From the NCBI RefSeq assembly GCF_030409685.1, contig NZ_JAUFQJ010000008.1, positions 480,190-544,189 of the forward strand: DNA of 64,000 bases. Direction: 5' to 3'. Below the pieces are notes generated by a model. That model was not told the origin of the DNA. It saw only the letters and a program-made list of their open reading frames with translations, and searched no databases. Shown piece after piece: positions 53,530 to 62,427 of the stretch (positions are counted from its first letter, which is position 1; every line of letters begins with the position of its first letter). The stretch comes from Ferruginibacter paludis. GTDB lineage: Bacteria > Bacteroidota > Bacteroidia > Chitinophagales > Chitinophagaceae. The position numbers and the translations under genes are program-made.

Positions 53530-54696
53530 TCATTTGTTGATGGAGGTTGCTGCACCGGAAGGAAGTTGTTGGGACGTAGTAGTGGGGCCCGCAATGGTTA
53601 TTTTGCCAGCTTTCACCTTCATACGATCAATAAAAACAACCCTTTCATCGCCCGTAGCCGCGGTTCTTCCGTGATATACGCAAAACATTTCTTTACCATC
53701 AGGCGAGTAGGTAATGCTGTTGTGACCCGTACCGGAAACTGTGCCACCCTTGTCTGTATTTTTTTGCAGCACCGGGTTATTGGCGGCTTTTTTATAAGGC
53801 CCCAACGGAGACGCAGCCGTGGCATAACCGATGGCATAATACTGTCCGCCAAAATGATTGGCAGAATACATCATGTAGTAGATGCCGTCTTTTTTAAAGG
53901 TCACCGAGCCTTCCGTCCAGCGGCGGTTTACTTCCCGTGCGGTAACAGACCTGCTCTCCCATTCAGACTGCTTGTCTTTCAGGCTAACCGGGGGCCGGAG
54001 CATTAATTTCGGCTTGCCAATTACACCAGAAAAATCGGGTTTAAGTTCCACACCATATACCCAGCTTTCTTCAATTTCTTTGTACCAGCCCTTTTTCCTT
54101 GCCCATGCTGCTACTTCGCTTTCAACAGGATGTTTGTATGCCACACGGGAATAATATAAATAGCATTTACCATTGGTATCAAAAAAAACGTTGGCATCAA
54201 TTGTTGGATAGCCGGGGTCAAAAACCGGGTGGGTATACAAATCAATAAAAGGTCCTGTGGGTTGATCCGCCACCGCTACTCCAATACGAAAATTTTCTTC
54301 TTCATTCCCGGGATTAATTTTCCACTGTGCACTATAAAACAGGTAGAATCTGCCTTTTACGGCATACACTTCCGGCGCCCAATACGCACCCTCCCATTTC
54401 GCTTTTACATCACTCCAGCCATTTTTATTATTGCTGAAAAAGACCTGCCCTTCCCGCTTCCAGTTTACCAGGTCTTTTGAAGAATAAGCAGCAAACCCAT
54501 GATCCGCTCCCCCACCCGTGCCATACATATAATACATACCCTTTGTATGCAACACATAAGGGTCGCCAAATTGTACCTTCAATGGATTGGAAAAAGTTAC
54601 CTTGTCCGCTACAGTACCACCGGTAGTTTGTGCCTTTAAATGAGTCCAGAATAACACCGTTAAAAGAAAGGAATGACCCAATAATTTTTTCATCAT
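53530..54696 (-). CDS. Family 43 glycoside hydrolase, exported
   Basis: The start is placed at ATG 54694-54696 (a second ATG follows directly), giving 388 residues with a signal peptide (SFLLTVLFWTHLKAQ); upstream in-frame residues are not signal-like. The five-bladed GH43 fold keeps the catalytic set: Asp45 in VQFGDPYVLH, Asp167 in YPTIDANVFF and Glu262 in RRWTEGSV. The segment AYWAPEVYAVKGRFYLFYSA is also typical. It acts on arabinose- or xylose-containing glycans in the periplasm. With the GH78 enzyme it suggests plant cell-wall use. Confidence 0.92.
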   Translation of the reverse strand: MMKKLLGHSFLLTVLFWTHLKAQTTGGTVADKVTFSNPLKVQFGDPYVLHTKGMYYMYGTGGGADHGFAAYSSKDLVNWKREGQVFFSNNKNGWSDVKAKWEGAYWAPEVYAVKGRFYLFYSAQWKINPGNEEENFRIGVAVADQPTGPFIDLYTHPVFDPGYPTIDANVFFDTNGKCYLYYSRVAYKHPVESEVAAWARKKGWYKEIEESWVYGVELKPDFSGVIGKPKLMLRPPVSLKDKQSEWESRSVTAREVNRRWTEGSVTFKKDGIYYMMYSANHFGGQYYAIGYATAASPLGPYKKAANNPVLQKNTDKGGTVSGTGHNSITYSPDGKEMFCVYHGRTAATGDERVVFIDRMKVKAGKITIAGPTTTSQQLPSGAATSINK

Positions 54697-55013
54697 GTTG
54701 TCCGTTGAAGTTTGTTGTTTTGTTTGTCGTTGCAGCCTTATTTTCACTTTTGGCTTATGACATTGCAGTTGGGTAAATCCAACTAAAATTGAATGTAACC
54801 GTTTTATTTTATCCGGCCAAAGTTGCATTAGCTTATGGAACACTATTCAGCGATAACAGCAGCCTGTTCTTTGCCGGAACATCAGGTGCTGAAGCTTATG
54901 CTGGTTGTATGTTCTAAGTATTTTGTGGAGTAATACCACCCGGTCGCATGAGTACGAATCTTTTTGGTGAAAGACCTGATCCAACAATAAAAAGACTAAT
55001 TCAGCAGGATGGA
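54697..55013. other. Non-coding gap upstream of the GH43 gene
   Basis: Contains the GH43 leader and promoter region; no gene, clear hairpin or repeat seen. Confidence 0.4.
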
Positions 55014-55730
55014 TTAATTGATGTTAAGCCCAATACTGATGCCCAGCCAGGGTTTGCCATTATTGATCCAAACCTGTTTGTTTCTGTCAGTTAAAAAATC
55101 AAAGCCATAAGTTAACCCGAAGTTGATTTTATTGATACCAAACTCGGCTGCCAAACCAGTGGTTACTACAGCCGCATCGTATTGATAATTGATACGGTTT
55201 AGCGTAACATATTCATCCATCCTGGCTGTTCCAAGCCCCGCAAATCCCCCTACGCTGAATCCATAATGAGCAATGTCCCGTTTTGATAAATTCAGGGGAT
55301 TTTCCTTATAAGATAATTTGTACACATCTGTTCTGTACCCGGTAAACAGGGCGCCGTTAAATCCCGTGGTGAGCTGGTTCGGAAATTGCCTTACCGCACG
55401 CCGGTATTTAAATAAAATGGTAAAGACATCCAGGTCAAAAGTTTCAGTTCTGAAAGAAACCGCCTTAAAGGATGTTGCCTTTTCAATGGGCGGAAAAAAA
55501 ATGGTAATCGTACCTACGGTATCTATTTTTTTTGTTCCGGGGTGGGCAGGATATACTTTGATAGAATCACTGGCAGCTACCACATAATATTTAACTGGCT
55601 TTTTTGATTGAATTTTGCTTTTATAATACCCATCAATAAAGTTGTACTTGGATGAATTATTTAACACTTCGCAGCTGGTAAACAAAATTACGGCGCCCGC
55701 AAAATACAATAACAGGTAAAGGAAACGCAT
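55014..55730 (-). CDS. Lipoprotein with barrel-like C-terminal half, unknown function
   Basis: A protein of 238 residues with a lipoprotein signal (LLLYFAGAVILFTSC, lipid Cys ~20). The second half (~120-238) has alternating aromatic/hydrophobic strands (FSVGGFAGLGTARM, AAVVTTGLAAEFGINKINFG, LTYGFDF, WLGISIGLNIN) like a small outer-membrane barrel. I do not recognise a named family. The start lies 7 bp after the stop of the iron-permease-like gene, so they are probably one transcript. Confidence 0.75.
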   Translation of the reverse strand: MRFLYLLLYFAGAVILFTSCEVLNNSSKYNFIDGYYKSKIQSKKPVKYYVVAASDSIKVYPAHPGTKKIDTVGTITIFFPPIEKATSFKAVSFRTETFDLDVFTILFKYRRAVRQFPNQLTTGFNGALFTGYRTDVYKLSYKENPLNLSKRDIAHYGFSVGGFAGLGTARMDEYVTLNRINYQYDAAVVTTGLAAEFGINKINFGLTYGFDFLTDRNKQVWINNGKPWLGISIGLNIN

Positions 55731-55737
55731 ACAGTGT

Positions 55738-56220
55738 TTATTTATCTAATGCTGTTTGAATGCTGGCCTCAATCTCTTTTTTTATTTCGTGCATATGTGC
55801 CGCTTCATCAATGGAATGGGATTTTTGCAACGACTCTTCTTTTTCAGTAGCGGTCTTCAGTTTCATATAATATTTCTGAATTACTTTAAGTTCTTCTTCG
55901 GTCATATTTTCTACATCTACCAACCTGTTACTGGCAAACTCATGGGCGGCCACCAGTTCATTTAATTTTAACTGAACTGCGAGCGATTCTTTATTCTGCG
56001 ATTTTTGAATTAAGAATACCATGAGGAAGGTAATGATGGTTGTGCCTGTATTGATCACCATCTGCCAATTTTCAGAGTAGTGAAAAACAGGACCAAATGC
56101 TGCCCAGATGATTATAGAGCCAAAAGCCAATAAAATAGCAGGCGTACTGCCTGTAGCCTTTGTAACTTTTGACGCAAGATTTTCAAAAAAATTGCTGCTA
56201 GTGGTTGTTTTCTTTTCCAT
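55738..56220 (-). CDS. Low-affinity iron permease family protein
   Basis: The start is ATG 56218-56220, giving 160 residues that begin MEKKTTTSSNFFENLASKVT; the frame extends 18 codons upstream without features. Two membrane helices, ~27-45 (AILLAFGSIIIWAAFGPVFH) and ~53-72 (MVINTGTTIITFLMVFLIQK), match the bacterial low-affinity iron permease-like domain, then QNKESLAVQLKLNELV and a long charged helix. Iron transport has been shown for the fungal protein Fet4, not for these short bacterial forms. A lipoprotein gene follows 7 bp later. Confidence 0.85.
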   Translation of the reverse strand: MEKKTTTSSNFFENLASKVTKATGSTPAILLAFGSIIIWAAFGPVFHYSENWQMVINTGTTIITFLMVFLIQKSQNKESLAVQLKLNELVAAHEFASNRLVDVENMTEEELKVIQKYYMKLKTATEKEESLQKSHSIDEAAHMHEIKKEIEASIQTALDK

Positions 56221-56523
56221 GATTTGGTTGTTTTTAGTTATTTTTTTAAGTATGTAAACTTTTAATATCAGCATTCAGGTAATACACATAACCATTGCAA
56301 TTAAAACTGCAAAGCTTCCGTACAACAGGTATCTGTAAGCAGTATAAAAACATCCCGTGCGTAGTTTAAATTAAAACGTTTACAATTGACCGGTTGATAA
56401 TTACAGCCTGAGGATACAATAGTCAATCCAGATATACACAGCACCTATTTCAGGTATTTAAGCTCATTTTTTTATCAGGTTAAGTCAACTTTTCCTCAGC
56501 ACTGTTGGTTTTTTTACACACCC
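56221..56523. other. Non-coding gap between SRPBCC and permease genes
   Basis: No gene, clear terminator or repeat seen; contains the leader of the iron-permease-like gene. Confidence 0.4.
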
Positions 56524-57123
56524 TTATTGATTTATTTTGGTTATTGAGGAAGTGGTTGCGGGAGACACAAAAACGACAACAGCTGATTTTTCCGATTCAA
56601 TTTTCAGGTAATTAAGCCAATGCTCTATTGATGTATCAAGCCCTGTCTGAAATTTATTTTTCAATAGTTTCACCAACCAGCCTTCCATACTTTCTTCTAC
56701 CCGAACTGTTGTTTTTCCATTTTGTTCAGTAAAATACCAGGTATGTATTGCAAAAGAACCGAAAGCAGGACCAGACCAGCCAACCATTTTATTTACTTCT
56801 ACGGTTTGTAATTTTGATGTGATGGCTAAGCCATTGCTTTTCCAGTTGAAACTTGCACCAGCTTTAAATGCTCCATTAATTGCAGGATTTACAATTTCTT
56901 TTTGCCACGTATTCCAACTATCAACATCGCTGAAAATCTTCCAAACTTTTTCAGTTGGTACATTAATTACAATACTCTTTTTTGTTATTACAGATGCATT
57001 AACATGAATCGTTTTTGACACTTTGTATTTACTGAAATATTCAAGTGCAAATACAATTATTGCCATTCCAATAATGACAGATAAAAATGGTATCAGTATA
57101 ATCTTTAGCTTTTTATTTTTCAT
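56524..57123 (-). CDS. SRPBCC (polyketide-cyclase-like) protein with membrane anchor
   Basis: A protein of 199 residues. An N-terminal helix (LKIILIPFLSVIIGMAIIVF, ~6-25) anchors it, followed by an SRPBCC/START-like ligand-binding fold (~45-180): KKSIVINVPTEKVWKIFSDV, DSWNTWQKEIVNP, GKTTVRVEESMEG. These proteins bind hydrophobic ligands. The gene starts 6 bp after the stop of a quinone reductase gene, so the two form an operon downstream of a frameshifted AraC regulator. Confidence 0.87.
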   Translation of the reverse strand: MKNKKLKIILIPFLSVIIGMAIIVFALEYFSKYKVSKTIHVNASVITKKSIVINVPTEKVWKIFSDVDSWNTWQKEIVNPAINGAFKAGASFNWKSNGLAITSKLQTVEVNKMVGWSGPAFGSFAIHTWYFTEQNGKTTVRVEESMEGWLVKLLKNKFQTGLDTSIEHWLNYLKIESEKSAVVVFVSPATTSSITKINQ

Positions 57124-57129
57124 AATAAT

Positions 57130-57705
57130 TTAGTTTTTAAAAGTTGATATAATTTGATTTGTCCGATATTCAATACTTTCCGGTGCCGGCCTGTCGGCTT
57201 TGCCGAAAAAGAAATGCTGCTTTATTTCAAAGCCGCAATAGCTGTAAATGCCTTTGTCTGATGTGAGCGAAAGGGCTTTATCCATACCAATGGCAGTGTA
57301 TTCCTCGTGTGATTTTCCATGGGTGCTGATTATGACAGCTTGCTTGCCGGTAAGCAGCCCTTTTTGAACACCCTGATCGTAACGGTAGGCAAAGCCATAG
57401 CTGAAAACTCTATCTATATACCCTTTCATTATGGCGGCCAAACCGGTCCACCAAATAGGGTGTATGAATGTGATGCAATCTGCCCAGGTAATAAATTGCT
57501 GTTCTTGTTTTACATCATCCGCTACAAGTCCTTTTCCTTGCCCGGCCATGTCTTCCAATGAAAGCACAGGGTCAAAACTCAATTGGTATAAGTCTCTTAC
57601 AACTGCCTCATGTCCACTCTGTAAAAGATGACTTACCAAAGCGTTTTTGAAATGGCTGTTTAAGCTGTTGGGATTGGGATGGGCATAAATTATTAAATGT
57701 TTCAT
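57130..57705 (-). CDS. NAD(P)H-dependent quinone reductase-like flavoprotein
   Basis: A protein of 191 residues of the flavodoxin-like_fold 2 (NQO1/MdaB/KefF) group. The beginning HLIIYAHPNPNSLNSHFKNA (FMN-phosphate loop), HPIWWTGLAAIMKGYIDRVF (~82-101) and KQAVIISTHGKSHEEY are diagnostic. It reduces quinones or other electrophiles with two electrons and protects against oxidative stress. It precedes an SRPBCC gene by 6 bp and follows an AraC regulator gene (75-bp gap), the classic arrangement for a regulated detoxification operon. Confidence 0.92.
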   Translation of the reverse strand: MKHLIIYAHPNPNSLNSHFKNALVSHLLQSGHEAVVRDLYQLSFDPVLSLEDMAGQGKGLVADDVKQEQQFITWADCITFIHPIWWTGLAAIMKGYIDRVFSYGFAYRYDQGVQKGLLTGKQAVIISTHGKSHEEYTAIGMDKALSLTSDKGIYSYCGFEIKQHFFFGKADRPAPESIEYRTNQIISTFKN

Positions 57706-57779
57706 CGCTGTATGTTTTAATTAATTTGATGAAGCAAAAATAGAATGCCGCTACCGGCTAAAATTGTAAGAAAACGAAA

Positions 57780-58599
57780 TCAGGATTTAGGATTACAAAT
57801 GTCTTGGTGAAATTGGAGGTATTTGGCGGGGCTAAGATGGATGTAATGTTTAAAGTCGTGTATGAGTTGACTTTGGTCGTAATAACCACACTCGCTGATA
57901 ACCTCAAACCAGTCCATTTTTACAGCATGTGGAGCAGTATTTTGTATAAGTTTTATGCCTTTTAAATCGTTGATAACGATTCAACTCTTTGGCAGAATAA
58001 CCAAAATGTTTTTTATGGTTGAGTTGTATGTTGCGTTCTGTCTGATTGTTTTCGCTGGCAATGGATTTTATAGAATTAACTGTTTGTTCTTTAAAGTTTG
58101 TCAGTTGTTCTGCGATGGCATTTCGGTGACGCAAATACGGTTCACAGAATTTAAGAATATGGCTTACCCTGTCATTGATGCCTGGTATTTGATTAAGTTC
58201 ACCCCACAAAACAGTAAAGCAGTTTTCGTGCACCCGCTCATCAGGGTTAACGGGTACATGTTCTGCGATAGAAGCATTGCCAAAGAAACGGTAAAAGGCA
58301 TCGTCTTTAAGGTTGGCCACCAGTATTTCAGCATTTGCGGGCAATGAGTAATCAAATGCCTGTTTTATCGGCCCCAGTACAAGGCATTTACTTATTGCTA
58401 TTTGCGTGTTTTGTTTGGAATGCGGGAAAGCCTTCGCTCCAAAATTAAAAATAAAAATGGTTTGGTATGAAGGCAATAATGTTTTGGTGATGGTTTCACC
58501 CGATTTGTTTCCGACAAAATAAAAATGAGAAAAAACTGCTTCGTAGTCTGTTGGAACCGCTATTCTAAAATCGTTATGTTCCTGATTGTGTGCTGTCAT
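57780..58599 (-). pseudogene. AraC-family regulator with frameshift in the HTH domain
   Basis: The uninterrupted frame (58599 down to 57904) gives 231 residues: an AraC-type N-terminal domain (~5-150) and the start of the HTH (HFGYSAKELNRYQRF). It then runs into non-family sequence (KRHKTYTKYC). Shifting frame by one base at the AAAA run (plus-strand 57960-57963) restores GIKLIQNTAPHAVKMDWFEV, then SECGYYDQSQLIHDFKHYIH and LSPAKYLQF, exactly the second HTH helix pair of AraC proteins, ending at a stop 57780. So the gene is intact except for one extra A (or a slip). It may be a sequencing error, a true loss, or transcriptional/translational slippage. It lies upstream of the quinone reductase-SRPBCC operon. 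Confidence 0.82.
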
Positions 58600-59180
58600 T
58601 TTTCGTTTGTTGTTTTTCTATGATGATCGTCCAGGCTACAGCCAACAAAAGAGAAATTTACTTTCAGGCGTTTGTTGGTTTAAAATAATTTTACCAAAAT
58701 ACCTCTCCCTAAGATGACGGAGCCCAGGAGCAAAAAAAAACTTTCCACTATGGCTGCGCAAATATTCAGGAACATCTGCTCACCAAAAACCCTCAGAAGA
58801 ATTGTACAGCTTCGTTTATTACGCGGATGACCGCTGTTCCTTTATTGGTTGTTACCTCCACCAAATATAAACCGGCCGACCCGTTTACCATAGCCTATTG
58901 CAAAGTTGAAGATGGCGGAAAAACTGTTGTTTCAAGCAGTAACCTTTTGCAGCAAGCGCTTCCTGCGAAATCCCCCCGCAACAACGGCCCCGGGATAGTG
59001 GACGATTTAGGGATGTACCGGCTAAAGTTAAGCGAGTCAAAAAATTTACTTCTAAATAAAATAAACCTACCAACAACGGCGAACAGTTGAGAGACCGTTA
59101 TGGAAGAAAATATTTTGTATTGTTTGATAAAAAAAATAGCGTAACTTAACAGAGCAATGTAGTTTTTAAAACCTCGTAAT
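58600..59180. other. 581-bp non-coding region with repeat copy F
   Basis: No convincing gene. An 87-codon frame at 58827-59090 overlaps repeat copy F and lacks a family, so it is not called. A piece reading FTIAYCKVEDGGKTVVSSSN is protein-like and may be a remnant. Confidence 0.5.
59008..59085 (+). repeat. Dispersed intergenic repeat, diverged copy F
   Basis: GTACCGGCTAAAGTTAAGCG, AGTCAAAAAATTTAC and CCTACCAACAACGGCGAAC match copy E (GTGCCGGCTAAAGTCAGGCG, AATCAAAAACATTCAC, CTTACCAACAACTGCGAAT) in order with a few bases of length difference. Confidence 0.55.
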
Positions 59181-59618
59181 ATGAGCATTGTAAGAAATAT
59201 CCTGCAAAAAAAAGGCAATGCAGTACATAGCATAAGCGCCGGCAGTTCAGTGTATGATGCACTGGAAGAGCTGGAAGAAAAAAATATCGGATCTTTAGTT
59301 GTAATAGAAAACGGAAAACTGGCCGGTTTATTCACAGAACGTGACTATGCCCGCAAAGTAGTTCTGAAGGGGCGTTCCTCGAAAGAAACGCTCGTAAGGG
59401 ATATCATGTCAAGCAACCCCTTATTTGTACATCCAGACAACACACTTGATGAATGCATGCAACTGATGACTGATAAATTTACCCGCCATCTGCCTGTGTT
59501 GGAAAACGATGAGTTGATAGGTGTTATCTCTATTGGTGATATTGTAAAATATACCATCTACGATAAGGATTTTATAATAGGAAATCTTGAGCATTACATT
59601 ACGGGCCGTAAATCTTAA
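59181..59618 (+). CDS. CBS-domain pair protein
   Basis: A protein of 145 residues consisting of two CBS domains (~5-60 and ~72-130): SVYDALEELEEKNIGSLVVI, GKLAGLFTERDYARKVV, MSSNPLFVHPDNTLDECMQL, HLPVLENDELIGVISIGDIV. CBS pairs bind adenosyl nucleotides (AMP, ATP, SAM, NAD) and act as energy sensors for partner enzymes or channels; the stand-alone form must act in trans. No partner is adjacent, as both flanks are non-coding repeats. Confidence 0.92.
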   Translation: MSIVRNILQKKGNAVHSISAGSSVYDALEELEEKNIGSLVVIENGKLAGLFTERDYARKVVLKGRSSKETLVRDIMSSNPLFVHPDNTLDECMQLMTDKFTRHLPVLENDELIGVISIGDIVKYTIYDKDFIIGNLEHYITGRKS

Positions 59619-59993
59619 GCTTTCTTCCAGGGCGAATTGCTTCACGCCAAAACTTACTGCCCCAATATGCTTGCTGAGTGCCGGTTTTGGTCTTGTTGGC
59701 TATATTAAGGACGTGCCGGCTAAAGTCAGGCGAATCAAAAACATTCACAACTGAAATTACTTACCAACAACTGCGAATCCCGGTAAACATACGCGTATCC
59801 CATTCAGCATTGGTGGCAAGTCATCTTTTGCAAGTTGTTCGTTTAAGTTATTTGCACGGCAACAGCGCCCGGAAATTTTGGTCGAAAATCCCTGTTGTAG
59901 AAATATTTTTGGTATATATTTGAAAGGTAATCATCCATTCTACCGGCACTCAAACGCCGGGCAACAAACCGTCCTTAAACCTGTAAAATCAGT
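59619..59993. other. Non-coding gap with repeat copy E
   Basis: Repeat copy E occupies 59682-59777. The rest has no gene or terminator-like hairpin. Confidence 0.5.
59682..59777 (+). repeat. Dispersed intergenic repeat, copy E
   Basis: GGTTTTGGTCTTGTTGGCTA, TATTAAGGACGTGCCGGC, GGCGAATCAAAAACATTCAC, TGAAATTACTTACCAACAAC match copy C in order (TTGGTCTT, GTTGGCTCTTTTAAAGAC, GGGGAATAAAAAACTTT, AAATTATTCACCAACAG), with copy C carrying ~18 extra bases after TTGGTCTT. Confidence 0.6.
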
Positions 59994-60758
59994 ATGAAAA
60001 AAATTTGTACCGCCATATTCTTTTTTGCCACTTTATTGTTGCTGAACGCCTGTAAAAAAGACAGTAGTTCTACCACTTCAGCCGCAGCCGACAGAGTTAA
60101 AACCTATACCATCGATGTAAACCAGCCCGGTGTTTTTCATGAAACGGTGACTTACAACGTCTCGTACGATGGCAATAACCGGATCGCTGGCTTAACCTCC
60201 ACTACATCCGCCGCTGACCGGTTCGTTTTCTCCTACCCTTCGGCCAATAAATTTTCCATGGATATTTTTGGTTCAAATGTGATCACTTTGCATGAAGATT
60301 CCTATATCAACAGCAATGGATTAGTGGACAGCACTTTTCAATATAACGACACACAGGATACCAGTACAGAAAAGTACATTTATAACACCGCCAACCAGTT
60401 GATCACTTTTAAGGAATACTATTATTCTGCCGTTACCGGATCAGAATTAAACAATATTACCACGAGTACTTACAATGCTGACGGAGATTTAGCATCCGAA
60501 AGCGATACCGGCAATAACAGGAACGACTATGAATATTATACGGACCAGAGTTATGTTTCGCCGCTCGTCACCGGGCTGCCCAGTCCTGACGCTGGTAAAA
60601 AACATCACCTGGTAAAAAAGCAGACCGTCAGCTTCAACGGTACGTCCAGCGGCAGCGTTGATTATACCTACACTTTTGACAGCAGCAACCGAATTAGCAC
60701 GCAAAAGTTAACCGGAAGCGATGGTAGTATTGCAATTACAACCTACACCTATTTTTAG
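59994..60758 (+). CDS. Lipoprotein with YD/RHS-like repeats
   Basis: A protein of 254 residues with a lipoprotein signal (IFFFATLLLLNACKKD, lipid Cys ~20). The mature part is built of strand-turn repeats with Y-x-x-x-N-x-x-x-x and Y-x-Y patterns (YNVSYDGNNRIAGLTS, EKYIYNTANQLITFKEYYYS, STYNADGDLASES, YTYTFDSSNRISTQKL), similar to DUF4595-like or RHS-type beta repeats in Bacteroidota lipoproteins. Function is unknown; likely periplasmic or surface-located. Codon use is ordinary for the window. Confidence 0.78.
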   Translation: MKKICTAIFFFATLLLLNACKKDSSSTTSAAADRVKTYTIDVNQPGVFHETVTYNVSYDGNNRIAGLTSTTSAADRFVFSYPSANKFSMDIFGSNVITLHEDSYINSNGLVDSTFQYNDTQDTSTEKYIYNTANQLITFKEYYYSAVTGSELNNITTSTYNADGDLASESDTGNNRNDYEYYTDQSYVSPLVTGLPSPDAGKKHHLVKKQTVSFNGTSSGSVDYTYTFDSSNRISTQKLTGSDGSIAITTYTYF

Positions 60759-61059
60759 CTACTGTTAACGTACCGGGTTTGCGTAAAAAAGCTGCTGTAA
60801 AAAACCCATAGTGGTAGTGTGTCGCACGAACTATGAAGGCGTTATTTATCCATTATAAATAAAGCAGGCACTGTGCCCTTATAAGCCGGCGGGTACTGCC
60901 CCTGGTGCTGGTTGTTTGTTTAAACTATTTGTGCAGCAACACCGCCTGGAAAGCTTTTGGGCGAATACTCCAGGCGGAAAAAATGCTTACTTCAGTTATC
61001 GTAGTGCTTTGCCTATTTGTTTACCGGCATGTCCAACTTCAACCAGCCTGCAAGTGAAT
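60759..61059. other. Non-coding convergent gap with a 9-bp inverted repeat
   Basis: CCGCCTGGA (60942-60950) and TCCAGGCGG (60969-60977) are perfect reverse complements with an 18-nt loop, followed by GAAAAAA-type sequence... no T-run on the plus strand. It could be a bidirectional barrier between convergent genes or a decayed repeat. Confidence 0.45.
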
Positions 61060-61827
61060 TTATATCCAGCCGTAACGGATGGCTTTGCCGATCAATTCGC
61101 TGGTATTGGTAAGTTTATTTCTTCGTAACATATTTTTTCGGTGGGTATCTACTGTTTGCTTACTGATGTTTAGAATATCACCGATTTCCTTGCTCAACTT
61201 CCCTTCAATCAACAGGTGCAATACTTCTTTTTCCCGCATTGTTAATTCATCCCTTCTTTCAATAAACTTATTTTGCAGGCCTACGTCAACGAAAGAAGGT
61301 TCGCCATCAAGACCAATAAACGAAAGCGTGGGTTTACCATCCTGCTTTAAATAAGTGATATCCGTATGCACGGCAAGCGTTCTAAGTATCCCTCCGTTTT
61401 CGTCGTGTTCAAGCATCAGGCCCTGGTAAAGAATGCGGGCATAGGTACCGTCCTTTTTCCGGTAGCGCACATCGTATCTTACTTTATATTTTTTTAATTT
61501 TTCCAGCGGAATGGAAGAAAAAAAATTAACCAGTTTTTCCCCCAGCGACAAAAACCAGGTAAAGTCGTTGGGGTGCAACCTGGAGTTCATAAACCCCACA
61601 TTGAACTCCGCAGGATCAAAGCCCATAACGGATTTAATTTCTTTGCAGACATACTCAAATGATAAAGTATTGTGGTTAAGAATAAAGTAATAAGATTCTC
61701 CAATGAGCGAAAAATTCCAGAGTTTTTTATAAAGATCAGCTTCCAGTTGCAGCCGGTCCGGAACGGTATCATTTGCGAACCATTTGAACATTTTATTGAA
61801 TTCCCGGTTGAATTGCTCATGTTGCAT
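61060..61827 (-). CDS. PAS-LuxR family transcriptional regulator
   Basis: The start chosen is ATG 61825-61827 (255 residues, MQHEQFNREFNKMFKWFAND); the frame extends to 61941 but the added N-terminus is basic and not domain-like. A PAS-like domain (~35-165) contains FNVGFMNSRLHPNDFTWFLS and VRYRKKDGTYARILYQGLML, followed by HTDITYLK. The C-terminal LuxR HTH (~192-250) reads LTMREKEVLHLLIEGKLSKE, then IGDILNISKQTVDTHRKNML. The PAS part probably binds a small ligand or relays a signal. No phosphoacceptor domain is present. Target genes are unknown. Confidence 0.9.
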   Translation of the reverse strand: MQHEQFNREFNKMFKWFANDTVPDRLQLEADLYKKLWNFSLIGESYYFILNHNTLSFEYVCKEIKSVMGFDPAEFNVGFMNSRLHPNDFTWFLSLGEKLVNFFSSIPLEKLKKYKVRYDVRYRKKDGTYARILYQGLMLEHDENGGILRTLAVHTDITYLKQDGKPTLSFIGLDGEPSFVDVGLQNKFIERRDELTMREKEVLHLLIEGKLSKEIGDILNISKQTVDTHRKNMLRRNKLTNTSELIGKAIRYGWI

Positions 61828-62427
61828 GGCTGGTATTTTGGCGGTATAGTTAGATCGGTTTTTTACAAAATACAAATTTTTCAACTTCAGGAAAAGTAAT
61901 TTGAGAGGTAAAATACCGCAGCGCTTTAGTTTTTTCACCATTTTGGGTGTTGGCTAAAAAGCATTGAGATCTGACATACCTATAAATCGGTATTTACATG
62001 TGCTGCCCGGCACCCTATTTTTATATGAATTTCTAAAATACCGGTTTATTTTTTGCTTCACCCATAGCCTGCAAGATTATTTTTATTGGTCTTCTTTGTT
62101 CCAACATCTATTGATACAGCTCCATTTTGCAATTGAGCAGGCGGTTTCAAAAACACTTTATGTACTCCTGATTTTTAATTGATGGCTTTGCATTTTATCC
62201 GCAGGCAATCGCCTGTTACCCATTATATCAATCAAAAAAACAAGCAATGAAAGCAACAATTTTACTGTTCGCATAGCAACGGAATGGCATAAAATGTAAC
62301 TGTTTATTTTACCGGAACGAAATTTCAGCATGCTTGCCAAAAGAAACAAAACGTAGTGGTGAAAATTATTTTTCACTCCTTCAACACACCATCGCGTATT
62401 TTTTTTAACTACTATAAATTTATCATC
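61828..62427. other. 600-bp non-coding divergent region
   Basis: Lies between the LuxR gene and the divergent haloperoxidase-like gene. It carries an inverted repeat AAATCGGTATTT (61984-61995) / AAATACCGGTTT (62036-62047) with one mismatch, and a small CAGGC-AATC-GCCTG hairpin near 62200. No gene; promoters for both genes are expected here. Confidence 0.5.

Noticed and set aside
58827..59090. 87-codon plus-strand frame between AraC and CBS genes
   Set aside because: Its second half is repeat copy F, it has no ribosome-binding region and no family.
60942..60977. Intrinsic terminator from CCGCCTGGA / TCCAGGCGG
   Set aside because: The loop is 18 nt and no T-run follows on either strand.
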